A DNA stretch of 64,000 nt from Dioscorea cayenensis subsp. rotundata (GCF_009730915.1 NW_024088551.1:1-64000), one strand, 5' to 3'; counted from the stretch's first letter, positions 23,832 through 36,880 are shown. Notes: a model not told the origin generated them from the sequence alone. Made by a program: numbers and translations.

Positions 23832-26239
23832 ATGGCATCTTCAAGAGCACCAACTTCTAGTTTTATGGTTCTATGTATTTGTAGAATTTGCCATGAAGAA
23901 GAAGATGAAAAAGAAACAAAAATGGAGTCACCTTGTGCTTGTTCTGGGACTCTAAAGGTATCACAAAAATTATCTCTTTTTTTTTTTTAAATTTTTAGTT
24001 TTCTTTTTTATTCATGAATTTATTGGAAAGTTTTGGTTTTTTATTTTTTATTTTTAATAAGGTATGAATGTTTTAGTTATTTTGGTGTTTTTTTTTGGTA
24101 TTTATAGTTTGCTCACAGAGGATGTATACAAAGATGGTGTGAAGAGAAAGGGAGCACTGTTTGTGAAATTTGTTTGCAGGTGAGAATTCAAAACAAGACA
24201 ATGGAAAAATTGTTTTCAGTTTTTGTAAGCTTCATTAATCTTAGTTTTGTTTCTATTTCTCAATTATTATTATTATTATATTATTATTATTATTATCTAT
24301 TTATTTAATTGATTTTGTTTTTTTTGGGAATCAAGTACCCTTTTTCTTTTTTGTGTTTATGCTTGCAATCAATCTTGTCAGTTTAAAAATGGTTGGTATG
24401 ATTAGTTCTATATATATATTTTATGTTTTTTCAAATACCAAAAAAAAAAGGTGTGTTTATTTAAATCCATGGAGAAAATTTTCATCCAAATTTGAAATGT
24501 AGTTTACAAATGTATTTATTTATTTATTTTTGAAAATTTTGTATTAATTAATTTATTTATTTGCAGAAATTTGAGCCAGGGTACAGTGCACCACCCAAAA
24601 AGGCACTGGTAGATGTGCCAGTAACTATTAGGTAAACTTTTTCTTTTATGAATTTCCTCTTTTAATTTGAATTTAAATTTAAATTTTTCTCCACAATCAT
24701 GGGAGATAAAAGAGTAATCAGAGGACTGCTTGGTGGCCCCCACTACTAAAATTATTAAATGGTCCCACCAAGCCACATCAGCATTATTGACACAAATAAT
24801 AATTTATCTACATGTATTTTACCATGATATATATATATACATATGTATAGTATACACCTGTCACAGTTCATACATATATATATATATATTTATAGACCGG
24901 TTCTTTGAGAAAGTTCGTAGATAAATTACTCTATGTGTTGGATTTTAAACAGTATTATAAATAATATCAAGTAAGATATACAATATTTTATGAATAATAA
25001 TACAATGAAAAAGTTAACAAAATTTTCATCTCGTCAATAATAAAAAATCCCATCAATCCACTCTTATTTATATACAATATTGTTTAAATTAGTCATCTAC
25101 AGAGGCTCTACGCGTGTCCGTAGATGACATTGGCGTATATATACATTGTTTATCAAATCATGTGTATATATATATATCTATGGCAAACACACAATACTTA
25201 AAGATATACATATTTAATAAGAAAAGTGCATACATACATACATACATACATACGTACATGAAGAAAGAACAAATGTGCAACCAAACATTTTATTATGAGT
25301 ATATATACATAATCATATATATATAGAAATGAGCCTTTATACAATGGAAGAAACCAACTGTAAATTTTGCATTTATACACTTACAATTATGAGGTTTGGT
25401 GATTGTGTGCATGCAATGAAAAATTAAAAAGTAAAAAAAAAAAAAAACACACACAAACACGAACATCACATCAAATATAAGCCTGTAAATAATGTACCAA
25501 AACTTATTCACCCTTTTTTAACTTTGAATGCAGAGATAGTCTGGAAGTGCAGAGGTATTACCAAGCAAGGCCAGAAGATGAAGATGAAGACTATCATTAC
25601 TTCAATCCAGCTTGCTATGCAGCAACTGAAAGAATCTTCTCATACTGCAGAGCTATTGCTTTAATGGTGAGCAGAAATTTCTATTTCAAACAATTGAAAG
25701 AGAAAACCAAAAAAAAAAAAGTTACTTATACCTTCAAGGATTTTTTTTTTTGGGACAATGAATTTGATTTTGATCTCATTTGAGTGCAGTTCACAGTCTA
25801 CTTGTTGTACAAACATCTTGTTTTTGTGCTATCAGCTGGAGAAGATCATCACTATGCATTCCCACTTCTCACTGTGAGTTATATAAACAACAAGAATAAA
25901 AAGACTGTAATTTCATTGAGTTTGTAATCAATCTGTGAATTCAAATTGTGATGAATTAAGTTTCAATTTGGTAGGTTTTCATACTGAGAGCGATCGGGAT
26001 TGTCTTACCGTTTTATCTGATAATGAGAATGGTCTCATCAATCCAACACTGGCAGTGGCAGCAGCATCTGGAAGAAGAACAACAGATCCATGTAAGTTGA
26101 AATTCATTAACTGAAAAAGATGTTGTCTCGATTGTAAGCAAATGTTTGACTAATCGATACTTATCCATTTTGTCAACAGGGGACTTATAGTTTCGACATG
26201 AATGAACGAGGGCATCACATCATAAACATACACAGATGA
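23832..26239 (+). CDS. RING-CH (MARCH-type) membrane E3 ubiquitin ligase
   Basis: This is a probable ubiquitin ligase acting at membranes. Exons are 23832-23957, 24108-24179, 24567-24631, 25534-25666, 25790-25873, 25975-26091 and 26180-26239: 657 nt, all in phase, 218 residues. The RING-CH finger is complete: Cys17, Cys20, Cys35, Cys37, His45, Cys48, Cys61 and Cys64, the C4HC3 spacing. After the [10 protein letters not shown] segment comes an acidic region ([13 protein letters not shown]). Two hydrophobic helices follow, around residues 132-152 and 164-188, with an [10 protein letters not shown] tail. This matches plant RINGv proteins of about 200-300 residues with DUF3675. No typical signal peptide is seen. 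Substrate and exact membrane are unknown. It is intact. Confidence 0.92.
25227..25257. repeat. (CATA)n microsatellite in the RING-CH gene intron 3
   Basis: About seven CATA units with a closing CGTA variant lie in the 900-bp intron, which also has several (TA) runs. Confidence 0.8.
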
Positions 26240-29156
26240 CTCGAGTTCCTCCTTGGCAACATTTAAACGTTGATGTAATAGTAAATACAGAATTCAATTT
26301 CAAATGTATACACAAAAACAATAACAAGAAACAGTTGACTTTTGTAGAGTTTGTAAAAGAATCAAGTCCAAATGCAGTTCTCTCATGCAACTTATTTATT
26401 TATTATGTTTATGTCTGTTTCACTCAAAGCATAAAAATACTTATAAAAGAAGAAATCTAATGGTTGTCATTGTAATTCAAAGCAACAGCAAATTCATTCA
26501 AATATAATTGCAAGAAACCATGTTTCATTTCCTAAGCAGCAAGTCAGGCTTTTCATTTCCATGTGAGTGTTACAAGAGTGGGAAACACTGAAACAGTGAA
26601 CACTTGGATCACAATGCAAAGCAACTAATCATTATGGCGGGAAGTTTCCATCAACCGAATGAAAACATTCTACGACATCGGTTGTTTGTAATCAATCATA
26701 AACAAAAGAAGAACACAAACTATAAAATCTCACCCTGGCATCGATATTTTAACCGCCAGAGCAAACAAAATGAATAAGTAATTTGACAGTCAATTATTAC
26801 ATGGTTCGAAGCATGAAGGTGAGCGATGATCTCACATTCTACAAAAGGTTAAGGAAATGAAAACATCAAGGTGCAATTAAAATTTTCCATTCTAGAATCC
26901 AAACAATGGCGGCATGTTGAATGACAAGAGAACAATTCACCTAATTTGATTAGATGCTTAAATACAAAGGAAACAAAAGAATAGTTATGAGCAAAAATCA
27001 AAATGAGGCTCGGAAGATTAAGGCCATGAAAAGATGGAAAAAAATTATCAAAATACTAGGAGCAATTTGCACCGGTGGTATGCCAGTAGGGTAGATGGCA
27101 CTAGCTAACTAATTTGGAGAACAGTCAGGCCAAGTCAAAAGAGATTAATGCATTCTAGACAAATTGCAATCCACCTATCATTTTCAGGCAAGACAGTGAC
27201 AATACAAAGCACATGCTTACTATGAGTTGTCATACATAATTGAAAAAAGATTGAGGAAAAACAATGGAAAAATATCAACAGAATTCAAATGCAACAGATA
27301 TCCAGATACCCCAAAGGTAGCGTGTACAGAATTGCCTAAATTCCGCCAATTTTAAAACAAGAGTCTCAAGGCATAGCCACAAGACTGACTAAGGACCATA
27401 GATATGTATCGTAGTTTTACGATTTTTATCCAAACCAAATAAGTTAGGTTGAAGGTGAACCAAAATTGAAGTCTAATTTCATTAATATCACAGCAAATCC
27501 ATCAAAATCAAAATCTAGGAGGTCCAATTCCAGTTACAGCAGAAAGCCAACATGATCATATTGGATCTATGTTTCAATCATGGCAGTACTTAATCAATCT
27601 TGAATTATCATTACAGGCCAACTATAAGGTAAAACATTTATAGGGCCATCAGAAAATCTAGTGACTCAATTACTTAATTGAATATGATTGCCAATTTGAC
27701 TTGTTGATGCTATAATGGTCATTCCTTTCATTAAAATTGAAAGAAAATGATAGGTCATATGGTTAAGCCATATTATATAGTTGACAGATATCATAATTAT
27801 TTTCATACTTTTGATATTTTTACCTGAATCATCACAGTTTCACATGAGTTCCCACAATTTCCTTCTCTTTTACATACATCCATATATTCTAAATAATGCA
27901 AATTTGAGAAGAAGAAGAAGACACAAAAAGGAAGCACATCACCGAAAAGTCTAACAATCATTCTTTATTACTGAAAGATTATCATGCTAAATGTTACAAA
28001 AGAAAAATTGGATTAATTAGAAATTCTAGGAAAATAAGCACTTGCTTGCAAATCTACAGAGTAGACATGACAGTGATCAAGACACAAAGGTTCCACACAC
28101 AAATGAGCCCTCACTTCACCGATAAGCATACTTCATCGCTATTGATAACCAGCATTCCTGTTCTCTTTGAAGTTTTGAAGTAAGTCGCACGTTAACCAAT
28201 ATAACCATAGAATTCTAGTTCAAATCAAGTCAAGATCAACCAAAAAGCATACAGAATGCAAAGCTTAATTATGTAACCCAAACAACTGAATTGATGACAA
28301 AACATAAGTTCCCACATACATAAATAGTGCAGTATAATGTAAATGCCATTATGCCACTAATAATTCAAATGAGAAACAATCAAAATCAGTTTTTAAGAAT
28401 TGACATTGTTAGTAAGTTTGGCACTTGCACAGCTGTGTCACTTGAGAGCAAACAATATCACCCAAAAAGCAACCTAAAGCAATTTACATTAACTCATTCA
28501 CTTTCCCTACTTCACAACAGATTAATGAGAACACACTTAATTCAAAAACATAGCACAATAAAACAAGTACAGGTACAAAGTTTAGCACTTGCCCCATTTG
28601 GCCTAAAAAGTATAAACTGAAAAGCAACATGATACAGAGTACATTCAGCTCAAGCAATAGAGTTAAACCCATTACAACTTTGATATACATTACACACAAT
28701 AAATAGCTCGACTAGTTAGAAGACATCAACTAGTTTGGATATCCCTTCAGGAACGCTGAGTAGAAAGTTTGGCCCTTGTTCCAGTTGATAGCAAGCATCA
28801 GGATAAAGCAACAAAAATACATACTTTATATAGCAAGAGTGAAATTCATCCTAAAACCCCAAACACACAACTTATTAATTAGAATGCATCAATTGATCCA
28901 AATTGAGCAAAATCAGATTTTTAATACAGGCATCAATAGAAGGTGCAGCACCTGTTCAGATTAAGTAATGCACAATCAACAAGAACACAACATAGCACAA
29001 AGAACTGGAGTATGTAACTAAAGAAGTGTTGATAACTCAATACAGCCAAATGATTAGAATTCCAGTTCCTAAACAATAGCATGCAAGAACAGCTCAACAA
29101 TACAAGTAAAACCAAAGACTTAAAAGAACCCCATTGCAGCTGATACCACATCCATT
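26240..29156. other. Intergenic region between RING-CH and eL29 genes
   Basis: The two genes converge here, so both 3' UTRs lie inside. The remaining ~2.5 kb are moderately AT-rich, low in simple repeats, and show no conserved coding frame on either strand. It could include long 3' UTRs or an unrecognised non-coding gene. Confidence 0.5.
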
Positions 29157-29436
29157 CTACTCCTCTCCTTCACTCCCAGACGCGCCAGCCTTGTTGTTGT
29201 GCTTCCTGGCGTACCTCTGGTTCCTCAGGAACTTGGGATCCATCTGCATCATCAACAAGAACCAATACTTCAATTACGGGAAAAAGGGAAAGTTTTTTAA
29301 GGAAATTAAAGCAAAACTATGGCGAGATGGTTACCCCCTTGGTGGAGGTATGCCGATGCCTGCGGGGCTTCTTGATCCCATTCTTGTGAGCCTTATAGGA
29401 CTGATTATGCGCGGTGTGGTTCTTCGATTTCGCCAT
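29157..29436 (-). CDS. RPL29: 60S ribosomal protein eL29 (RPL29)
   Basis: This is a small basic protein of the large cytosolic ribosomal subunit. Exon 1 is 29436-29335 (34 codons, starting [20 protein letters not shown]) and exon 2 is 29243-29157 (28 codons plus TAG). They join in phase as [19 protein letters not shown]. The 62-residue length is typical of plant eL29. The N-terminal KNHTAHNQ and the KKPRRHRH stretch are the family's hallmarks. The intron is only 91 bp. Upstream on the same strand are a telo-box and a TATA box, as usual for plant ribosomal protein genes. Confidence 0.96.
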
Positions 29437-29613
29437 TCCTTAGCTCAAAATCATCAGAAAAAAACCAGCGATATCAACGAAAATTCCACCAAAATCGGAT
29501 AAATCTTTGAACAAGAAGAAAATCATAGAGATTTCGAGCTCGATTCAGTTCTCAAACCTGAGCGTGAAGGCCGAAGGAGCAGAAGCTTTGGAAGTCCAGC
29601 ACAAAAACTAGGG

Positions 29614-29622
29614 TTAGGGTTT
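29614..29622 (-). promoter_or_regulatory. Telo-box (AAACCCTAA) upstream of RPL29
   Basis: The minus strand reads AAACCCTAA 178 bp upstream of the RPL29 start codon. Telo-boxes are enriched near transcription starts of plant translation-machinery genes and act with other elements in growing tissue. Confidence 0.8.
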
Positions 29623-29643
29623 TCCGCGGGCGGAGGAGCTGCT

Positions 29644-29652
29644 ATTTATATA
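29644..29652 (-). promoter_or_regulatory. TATA box of RPL29
   Basis: TATATAAAT on the minus strand lies about 30 bp upstream of the telo-box, a spacing that puts the transcription start close to the telo-box. Confidence 0.7.
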
Positions 29653-31483
29653 GAAGGCTTCAGAACCCTCAACCATTTGGAATTTAGATGGACGTAAAAT
29701 GACTGAAATGTCCTCAATTTTAAAGATACAAATATACATTATTCAAACATTTTCATCAAAATTCATAATTTTTTATTTTACAACGAATATCAAACATGTT
29801 ATATATCATCAAATACTACGTAATCGATCCATCTGATTATATATATATATATAAATGTGAATAAGTCATATATCGGGTCAAGCATATGTGTGAAGTGTAA
29901 TCACAAACTCAACAATATATATACTTTTATTATGCGTAGACTCAAATTTGAACTCATTTTTTCACGATTACTTTACAAAGAGAATCATGTGTCAATAGAA
30001 TAAATGGTTGCTTTGACCATTTGAATTCTTATTTTACTTCATCGTATAAAAAGTATTTTTGTTGTGGAATTGATAAATACTTTATTAATTTTTTAAAAAT
30101 ATTTTTATATTAATTAATCATTTTAATTTAATTTAACTTAATTGTATAGTAATTAAGTTATTCCAAATAGTAATATTTGGCTTGAAATAGTGAAATATTT
30201 AAACATTCCAATAAATAAATAATGAAAAATGAGTTTAATGAATGGTTGAGATTAAAAAGTTAGATTGGAGCATGGGTTATTATCCACAGTTGGTTTCAAT
30301 TAGTGGGCCAACCCCTAATATGGGCCTAATAAAACTTTCATCACGTGATCCTTCATCTTGGGCTCGGCCCACCAACACAATCTATCACGTGGAGATACAA
30401 GTTTAAGCACGTGAAGATCACGTGGACCATGCGCACATCAACTGCGCCACCAACCACTAGCCTAACATCCAACCGTTGCTGCCGATCCGTTCCAATGCTC
30501 CGGCGGAACTCACAAGCCAAACATCAGCCCAGCATCCAACGGTCAGGGTTATCCTAGTAGGTCTTAAATCAATGGCTGAGATCTGTTTAATGACGAAGCA
30601 TGGGCCAGATTGGGTGTTCCCCTGGTTGGCTTTATTTCAAAGTTCAAACCGGATTTTCCCGGTTACCCTGTGAAAATATTTCATACTATAAATTGATAAT
30701 AATTGCTTATTTTGACTTTTACCTGTTGAAATTGGTCTTGTGTGTTTTCTTTATAAGATTATTATACATTGAATTTTTTAATATTTTTATTTAATTTGAT
30801 AGATCAATCGTTTCTAATGTAATAATTCGGTTCGATATTTATAAGATTTTAAACATAAATAAAAAAAAAACTCCACCTAGGTCCTAGTTCGAGAGATGAG
30901 TCACTTCCTTCATCAGCATGAGTAAACCCTTACTTGTAGATATTGTCGATTTATCTAAGTCAATAATTTTTTTTATAGTTTTATTTATTTTTAGTCTAGT
31001 TTTGGAGTGTCTCACTGCTGCTAGTGATTGCTTCTTTATTTTCGATTTATGATTTTGTTTACGGTTTTTTTTTTAATTTTGTTTTTTTTCAGTTGCTATT
31101 TTTTTTTACTATGTTCTTCTATTTTTTTAATATATAAAAAAAACCTCCACTAATTAAACACTCTTCCCACCATAAAACGAAATCTATAATTATAATTAAC
31201 AAATAAAAATTAGAAAAAAAGTAAAATATTATATATACATAGGTAAATTTTATAATTATAATTAATTATTATTTTGATAAATAGATCACAAGTGTCCCAT
31301 TAAAAATAAAATAAAAAAATAAACCCCTGCACAGACATAAAGTAAGCTCGTCCAAGATCTTTGGATTCGATTTTGGGTGTATTAATATTTTTTTAAAAAA
31401 ATAGAATAATAAATATATAGACACACTAATAACTCGCATATACCACCGGCTGGTCCGGTGATTCCGGTCAGCCACATTCCCTC
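29653..31483. other. Divergent intergenic region between RPL29 and SAR1
   Basis: This region carries the upstream sequences of both genes. Apart from the G-box cluster (30342-30424) and GGCCCA-type motifs near 30304-30370, it is AT-rich. Poly-A and poly-T tracts lie near 30858-30869, 31070-31110 and 31310-31320. No gene was seen. Confidence 0.5.
30342..30424. promoter_or_regulatory. Cluster of four G-boxes (CACGTG) with flanking TGGGCC motifs
   Basis: CACGTG occurs at 30342, 30386, 30408 and 30419. TGGGCC or GGCCCA copies lie at 30304, 30321 and 30367. CACGTG is bound by bHLH and bZIP factors in light and ABA responses; TGGGCC is the site II motif of growth genes. The cluster is about 0.9 kb upstream of the RPL29 start and 1.4 kb upstream of the SAR1 start. 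Confidence 0.7.
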
Positions 31484-31490
31484 TATATAA
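31484..31490 (+). promoter_or_regulatory. TATA box of SAR1
   Basis: TATATAA sits about 240 bp before the SAR1 ATG, just upstream of a CT-rich leader (about 31510-31565) typical of strongly expressed plant genes. Confidence 0.7.
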
Positions 31491-31729
31491 ACCTCCCAAA
31501 GCTCACCACGTCCTCGTCTCTTTCTCATCGATCTTCATCTCTTTCTCTTCTTCGCTCTTTCATTGCCTTCGATCTATTTCTAGGGTTTCTATCGCTTCTA
31601 ATCTTCATCTCCGGCGGCTAGATCAGGGCTAGCGTCGCCGGATCAGATCGATTCCGACCGGATTCCGGCGTGGCTCAAGGCAATTTGGTGTGATTGGTGC
31701 GTCTACCGAGTAATTCATCACCAGCCACC

Positions 31730-33820
31730 ATGTTTCTCTTCGATTGGTTCTATGGCGTGCTTGCATCGCTTGGATTGTGGCAGAAGGAGGCGAAGATCTT
31801 GTTTCTCGGTCTTGATAATGCCGGGAAGACGACGCTGCTCCACATGCTCAAAGATGAGGTTTGGTTTTGCCTTTTGATTTGGTTTGGGGATGTGAATTTG
31901 TTCAAATTTTGGGGTTTTTTATGGTGAGTGTGTTTTGATCTTGTGCGTGGACAGAGATTGGTGCAGCACCAGCCAACGCAGTACCCAACATCGGAGGAGC
32001 TGAGTATTGGGAAGATCAAGTTCAAAGCTTTCGATCTTGGTGGCCATCAGATTGCTCGCCGTGTCTGGAAGGATTACTACGCCAAGGTCTAGTTTTGATC
32101 TCCTTATCTTATATGTTTTTTACTGCTTTTTAGTATAACTTATTTCATGCTATTTCTGATTCTGAAAACATGGAAGCTATTGATTGAATGCCAATTGTTA
32201 CCCAAAAAATGTGCTTACTGTATTTCTCGTAGAGAGTGTCAAAATGGCTTTGCCTCTGGCTTAAGCTTGTGCCTTAGTAGGTTTTCTTTAAAAAAAAAAA
32301 AAATCTTTTGTGATTGATATTTGAATAAGAGTTCTTGGAAATCAAATGTTGTCACCTGGTAACTCCTTATTGTTCTGCATTTTCAGTTTGGCCTTCCTTA
32401 TGGCTTTGCAATTGTTCTCTCTAGATGTTTGTGCATCTATGTTGTTCATGTTTGTCTTTCTATCGGAGCTCTAGCTTAGGTGTTTTAAACCTCTAGCTTC
32501 CTTCTATTTTTACAAAACCATTGAACTTGTAAATTATGATACTTGTTTTGGACTTGTCGTCCGTCTCAAGGCACTTTCTTATACCTTTGTAGTCTAATTT
32601 GTTCCATCCTTGTGCCCGTTGGTATACATTCATAGCCTGTGCTTTCCATTGGAATTCTTCAACTCATTTTGCTCTCTTAAAGTGTAGACTATGATATTGT
32701 TATAGTAATACCCTTGGATTGCTCTTGGTAATGAGATGCTGTGCAAGCTAGTTTCTGAAACAATAAATATTTTAGAATGTCTATGACTGGTTGTTTGGGT
32801 TACTGATTAAATCAGCCCTGTAAATCCCCAAGGAGCTTAGTGTTTTTCTTGCTCTACTATTTGTGGAGGTGATTTAGGAATTTTAGATAAAGTATCTTGG
32901 GGAGACATAGATGAGAAATCCCACCATTGATCTTAAGCTTAGATTTCTTGGTGGTTGGAAAGCTTTTGATTCCTACCTGCTAACCAATTGATTTGAATCT
33001 TCAAGGTTGGCCATATGAATGGGCTGATAATGGTGTGGAATAAATCCAAATTGACCATCGATGGGTATATTAAGTGCAATGCATCCCTATTGAATTCCCA
33101 GTTGCAAGAATAATATATAGAGTGATGATGAAGGAATTGGTTTGGTTACTTTTGACTCAACTCTATTCTGTCTCATTTGGATTATGAATAAATGTTTTGT
33201 TCTTTATTCCATTGTTAACAAGATGTTATACAACTTGACTTTTTTTGTTCTATCGGTCTCGTTGGCTTTTCTCCACTATGTGAAATGGCATGCCTGTCAC
33301 CATTCAAATTATGGCAAATAATGTCCATATGATGTGCCTACATAAGTTCGCAGCAAGCAATACCTTCTTTTTTTTTAACCCGTGTTGCCTGTTCTATTGT
33401 CTTTTTTTAACTCACTGTTAAACCATTAAAAAGGTGTTTATACCCTTTAGTGCCTATACGCATGACCTTGAAAGAATGAAATCCTAAACTCCATGGCAGG
33501 TGGATGCTGTGGTTTATCTGGTGGATGCCTATGACAAGGACAGGTTTGCAGAGTCAAAGAAGGAGCTAGATGCGCTCCTTTCGGATGATTCACTGGCAAA
33601 GGTACCTTTCCTTATACTGGGGAACAAGATCGACATCCCATATGCGGCATCAGAAGAAGAGTTGCGCTACCATCTTGGCCTTAGCAATTTCACAACAGGC
33701 AAAGGTAAGGTAAATCTTGTCGATTCCAATGTCCGGCCTCTCGAGGTCTTCATGTGTAGCATTGTTCGTAAAATGGGCTACGGCGATGGATTCAAATGGG
33801 TCTCCCAATACATCAAGTGA
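31730..33820 (+). CDS. SAR1: SAR1 small GTPase (COPII coat initiator)
   Basis: SAR1-GTP inserts an amphipathic N-terminal helix into the ER membrane and recruits SEC23/24 to start COPII budding. Exons are 31730-31858, 31955-32086 and 33500-33820: 582 nt, 193 residues, the family's exact length. Visible motifs are the STAR-like N-terminus MFLFDWFYG, the P-loop GLDNAGKT (27-34), PTSEEL, DLGGH with the catalytic His74, and NKID with Asn129. The long second intron (1.4 kb) has an A-run near 32290. No disruption. It is one of the best-conserved proteins in the window. Confidence 0.97.
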
Positions 33821-34364
33821 AAGAACTTAACCTTATTTTGTAAAGCCTTGTTGGTGAATGGTGAAAAAAAAAACACAACATTGCATCATTATTTATTCAC
33901 CTTCTTGCCCAGTATTTCATGTCTTCTTCACCAGCTCCCAGTGGAAATATTCAATGGGATGGCCACCAAAGAGAACAAAAAAAGAAAAACATTGTAGAAG
34001 TTTGAAATGTAACTTTTTATTTATGGTTACTTATTTGTTTGGTTCAGTGTGTGTCTAATTATCAAAAATGCTTTTTCCCTGTATATTTTATGTTTTAGAG
34101 ACTGTTTTGCTAGTTTGTGATTCATCAAACAATGGATGACAAAATAAATCTTATTTATGTTTAGAGATCATTATTTAGTCAGCTTTTGTGTTTTTCAAGA
34201 ACTTAAAAAAATACTCTCCTTTTAATAATTGGTTTAATTTTGATATAGTAAGAACTTTCTAAGCTTTGTTTATGAACAACTCTCTTGTTGGAACTATGTT
34301 TGCAGGAAACTCATAAAGTCATGTTCCCAAACTAATTTTATTCCATTAATACAGTAGATTAATG

Positions 34365-34533
34365 ATTGATTATCAAGTGATCTATTAGTAATCGGGTTTT
34401 TATTAGAGTTTTTACAACAGGTAAAAGTTTAGTGCTTATATGTGTATGGATTCCATTTTCACTTACTCCGTCAGGATTTATGCACGCCTTTATCCTTCTT
34501 AGCGACTAGCCGCTCATCTTGGTAAAAAAATAT
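34365..34533 (+). mobile_element. SINE-like insertion with short A-tail and target duplication
   Basis: AGTAGATTAATG occurs at 34353-34364 and again at 34534-34545, enclosing about 169 bp that end in GGTAAAAAAATAT. The ending resembles that of the SINE at 5507-5669 (GTGGTAAAAA). Pol III boxes are not clear, so this is a candidate only. Confidence 0.45.
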
Positions 34534-35069
34534 AGTAGATTAATGGTAGTCAATAGAATTTTTACATCTTAAATACATTATAATGAGGTTTACAGCTTAG
34601 TTCTTAAAAACTAGAAGAAATGAGTTGGTGGGCTGAGTGAGGGGAACTTTTTTTCAAAGTATAATAATATTTTTAAATTTTGAATTTTTTTAGAGCATTA
34701 GAAGGGGACAACTATGACATCTCACTTCTAGGCTTCTAGCTGCTATGCATCACATATTTAAAGAATTAATTTCACTGTTAGGCGATATAAATCAACGAAA
34801 ATGAAAGAATCAAAACAGACAAAACTTTTCTTATTTGTTTTATTCACATAATTTTTTTTATTAATAATTAAATCATAAATGGAGAAATTGATTGAACATC
34901 TATTTCTCCAAAGTAATATAAACAAGGCAACTAACTCAATAAGACACGGACTTACTATTTATTGTCTTCATTATTACAAACAATTTTCTTTCTTTTAAAA
35001 ACACAATTGAATAAACCATTAAATTGAAAAACATGTTACTTTTTTAATTTGTAAAATATATACCAGTAA

Positions 35070-35100
<31 letters not shown>

Positions 35101-36333
35101 GAACTTCCACTAAACAAAGCTAAGGATAGGAATACACTTAAACTGTGAATTTCATAAAACTTGAATTACAAAATTACATCAAAGGATAAAGTAATTTTTT
35201 TAAAAAAAGATTTTATTTAGTTTTTGTTTACACTTTCATCCATAAATTTAGACATTAAATATAAATTATAAACTTTGTATTTTTGTTCATTTGCATCTTT
35301 ATAGTTCCAAAATGCTCAACATGGTTGCATCTTTGCACTCCTACCAACACACACACTCAGAGTCTATAACAAGTATAACAATGTCCATAGATTTACTCTA
35401 TATTTTATCATGGGACAGTAAATATCAATTTCTCATAAATTGCTTTTTTTCTTTCTAGTTTTTTTTTTAAAAAAAAATAGCATAAATAAAGAACATAGAA
35501 AGAAGCCCTTTGTTCCCATCTCTTTCAAACCTTATATCACATCAATCTACAAAACATAAAGACATAATCATCATTGAATGGTTAAAATTAAGAACAATTC
35601 AACAACCTAATTATTATATATAAATTAAATTAATCATAAGTTCAGCCAAATCAAGCAAGAATAATTCAAAAGGCTAATTAACACACTGCTGCCTAACTTA
35701 CTCAATCCTTACCCATGATGAAATCTATATCTCACCAAAGACTTATGAATATATATCCCTAGTGTCCTTTTTTCTTTGCATATTAATTCAACCCTGCATT
35801 ACCACATAATTTGGTACTGCACTTTAATATCTAAACAAACTTCCACCAAATTTGGTGTATGCAAATAAATATACACACTAACAGATTAACATTAAATACT
35901 TCTTTCAATTACAAACATAATAAACATTAAATGCTTTATTTATATACATGATAAACCATTACACTTTTAATTCACAATTAAACTAAATAATCAAACCAAT
36001 TCAAAAACTTTTTTTAAAAAAAAATTCTTTTAATGTTCATCCATTTTTTTTCAATACTGTTCCCATCCTAAACAGCTGTATAATATTCCTTCCCAAGTAT
36101 CTTCAAAAAATTCTTTTATATATATATATATATATATATATTTGAGAATCAATCAACTATGAACATCCATATTAATCTATGGACGTTCATTTGGATCGTT
36201 GGATTGAAATACAATTATTTCTTGATTATGAATAAACAATTATTCCTATGTTGTACTTGAACATTGTTTGAATTACTGTGCTTATAAATAATATACAATA
36301 AAAAATAGGATGCAACCACCCATGTTACCAACC

Positions 36334-36355
36334 GCGGACGTCTACAGACGTCCGC
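36334..36355. repeat. 22-bp near-perfect palindrome with two GACGTC cores
   Basis: GCGGACGTCT (36334-36343), two spacer bases, then AGACGTCCGC (36346-36355), an exact inverted repeat. It is GC-rich in an AT-rich surrounding. Each arm holds a GACGTC, a bZIP/CRE-type core. Confidence 0.75.
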
Positions 36356-36724
36356 AGAATATCTTTTCTCTCTATATATAAAATATATTTTTGTAGTTTG
36401 TACTATATCTACTATTAGATATATTATACATAATACATACATGCACAAAATTAAAAAATTAATAAATAAATAAACCCATGAATCTCCCAATGGTCACAAC
36501 AGATAAACGTTAGCAAGTCCTAATCACCTACCTAAAGACTTAAAACACCACAACAACAACTACCATAATAAACCTTCAACACAAATCCACTCTCCCTCCC
36601 TTCACAGGTCAGGTCAATAAAACTTCCAGAAGCCAAAGCCTTTGCAGAGATGGTCACCAACTCCATCTTTCCCAACCATTTCCACCCAAACAGCAATTTA
36701 CATACAATACCATTAACTACCTTC

Positions 36725-36732
36725 CACGTGTC
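36725..36732 (+). promoter_or_regulatory. ABRE/G-box-like motif upstream of the DUF4228 gene
   Basis: CACGTGTC lies about 270 bp before the ATG and about 145 bp before the TATA box. ACGTGTC is an ABA-response core in plants. A single copy is weak evidence for regulation. Confidence 0.45.
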
Positions 36733-36870
36733 CTAATCAATGGACCCCACCCACTTCCCATTATCCTTAACAGTGTCACCATCTATGGACCTTATCAGCA
36801 TCAACTAAGGGAGGACTTAGGCAAAGAGAAGGGGGCAGTTAAACGACCCCTTCCTTCCTTCCCTCCCATC

Positions 36871-36880
36871 TATATTTAAA
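36871..36880 (+). promoter_or_regulatory. TATA box of the DUF4228 gene
   Basis: TATATTTAAA occurs about 120 bp before the first ATG, after a CT-rich stretch. Confidence 0.55.

Noticed and set aside
25114-25511. Several short frames rich in Tyr and Ile in the RING-CH intron.
   Set aside because: They translate TA and CATA simple repeats inside an intron.
29134-29502. A 122-codon plus-strand frame.
   Set aside because: It lies antisense to both eL29 exons, whose minus-strand translation is unmistakable.
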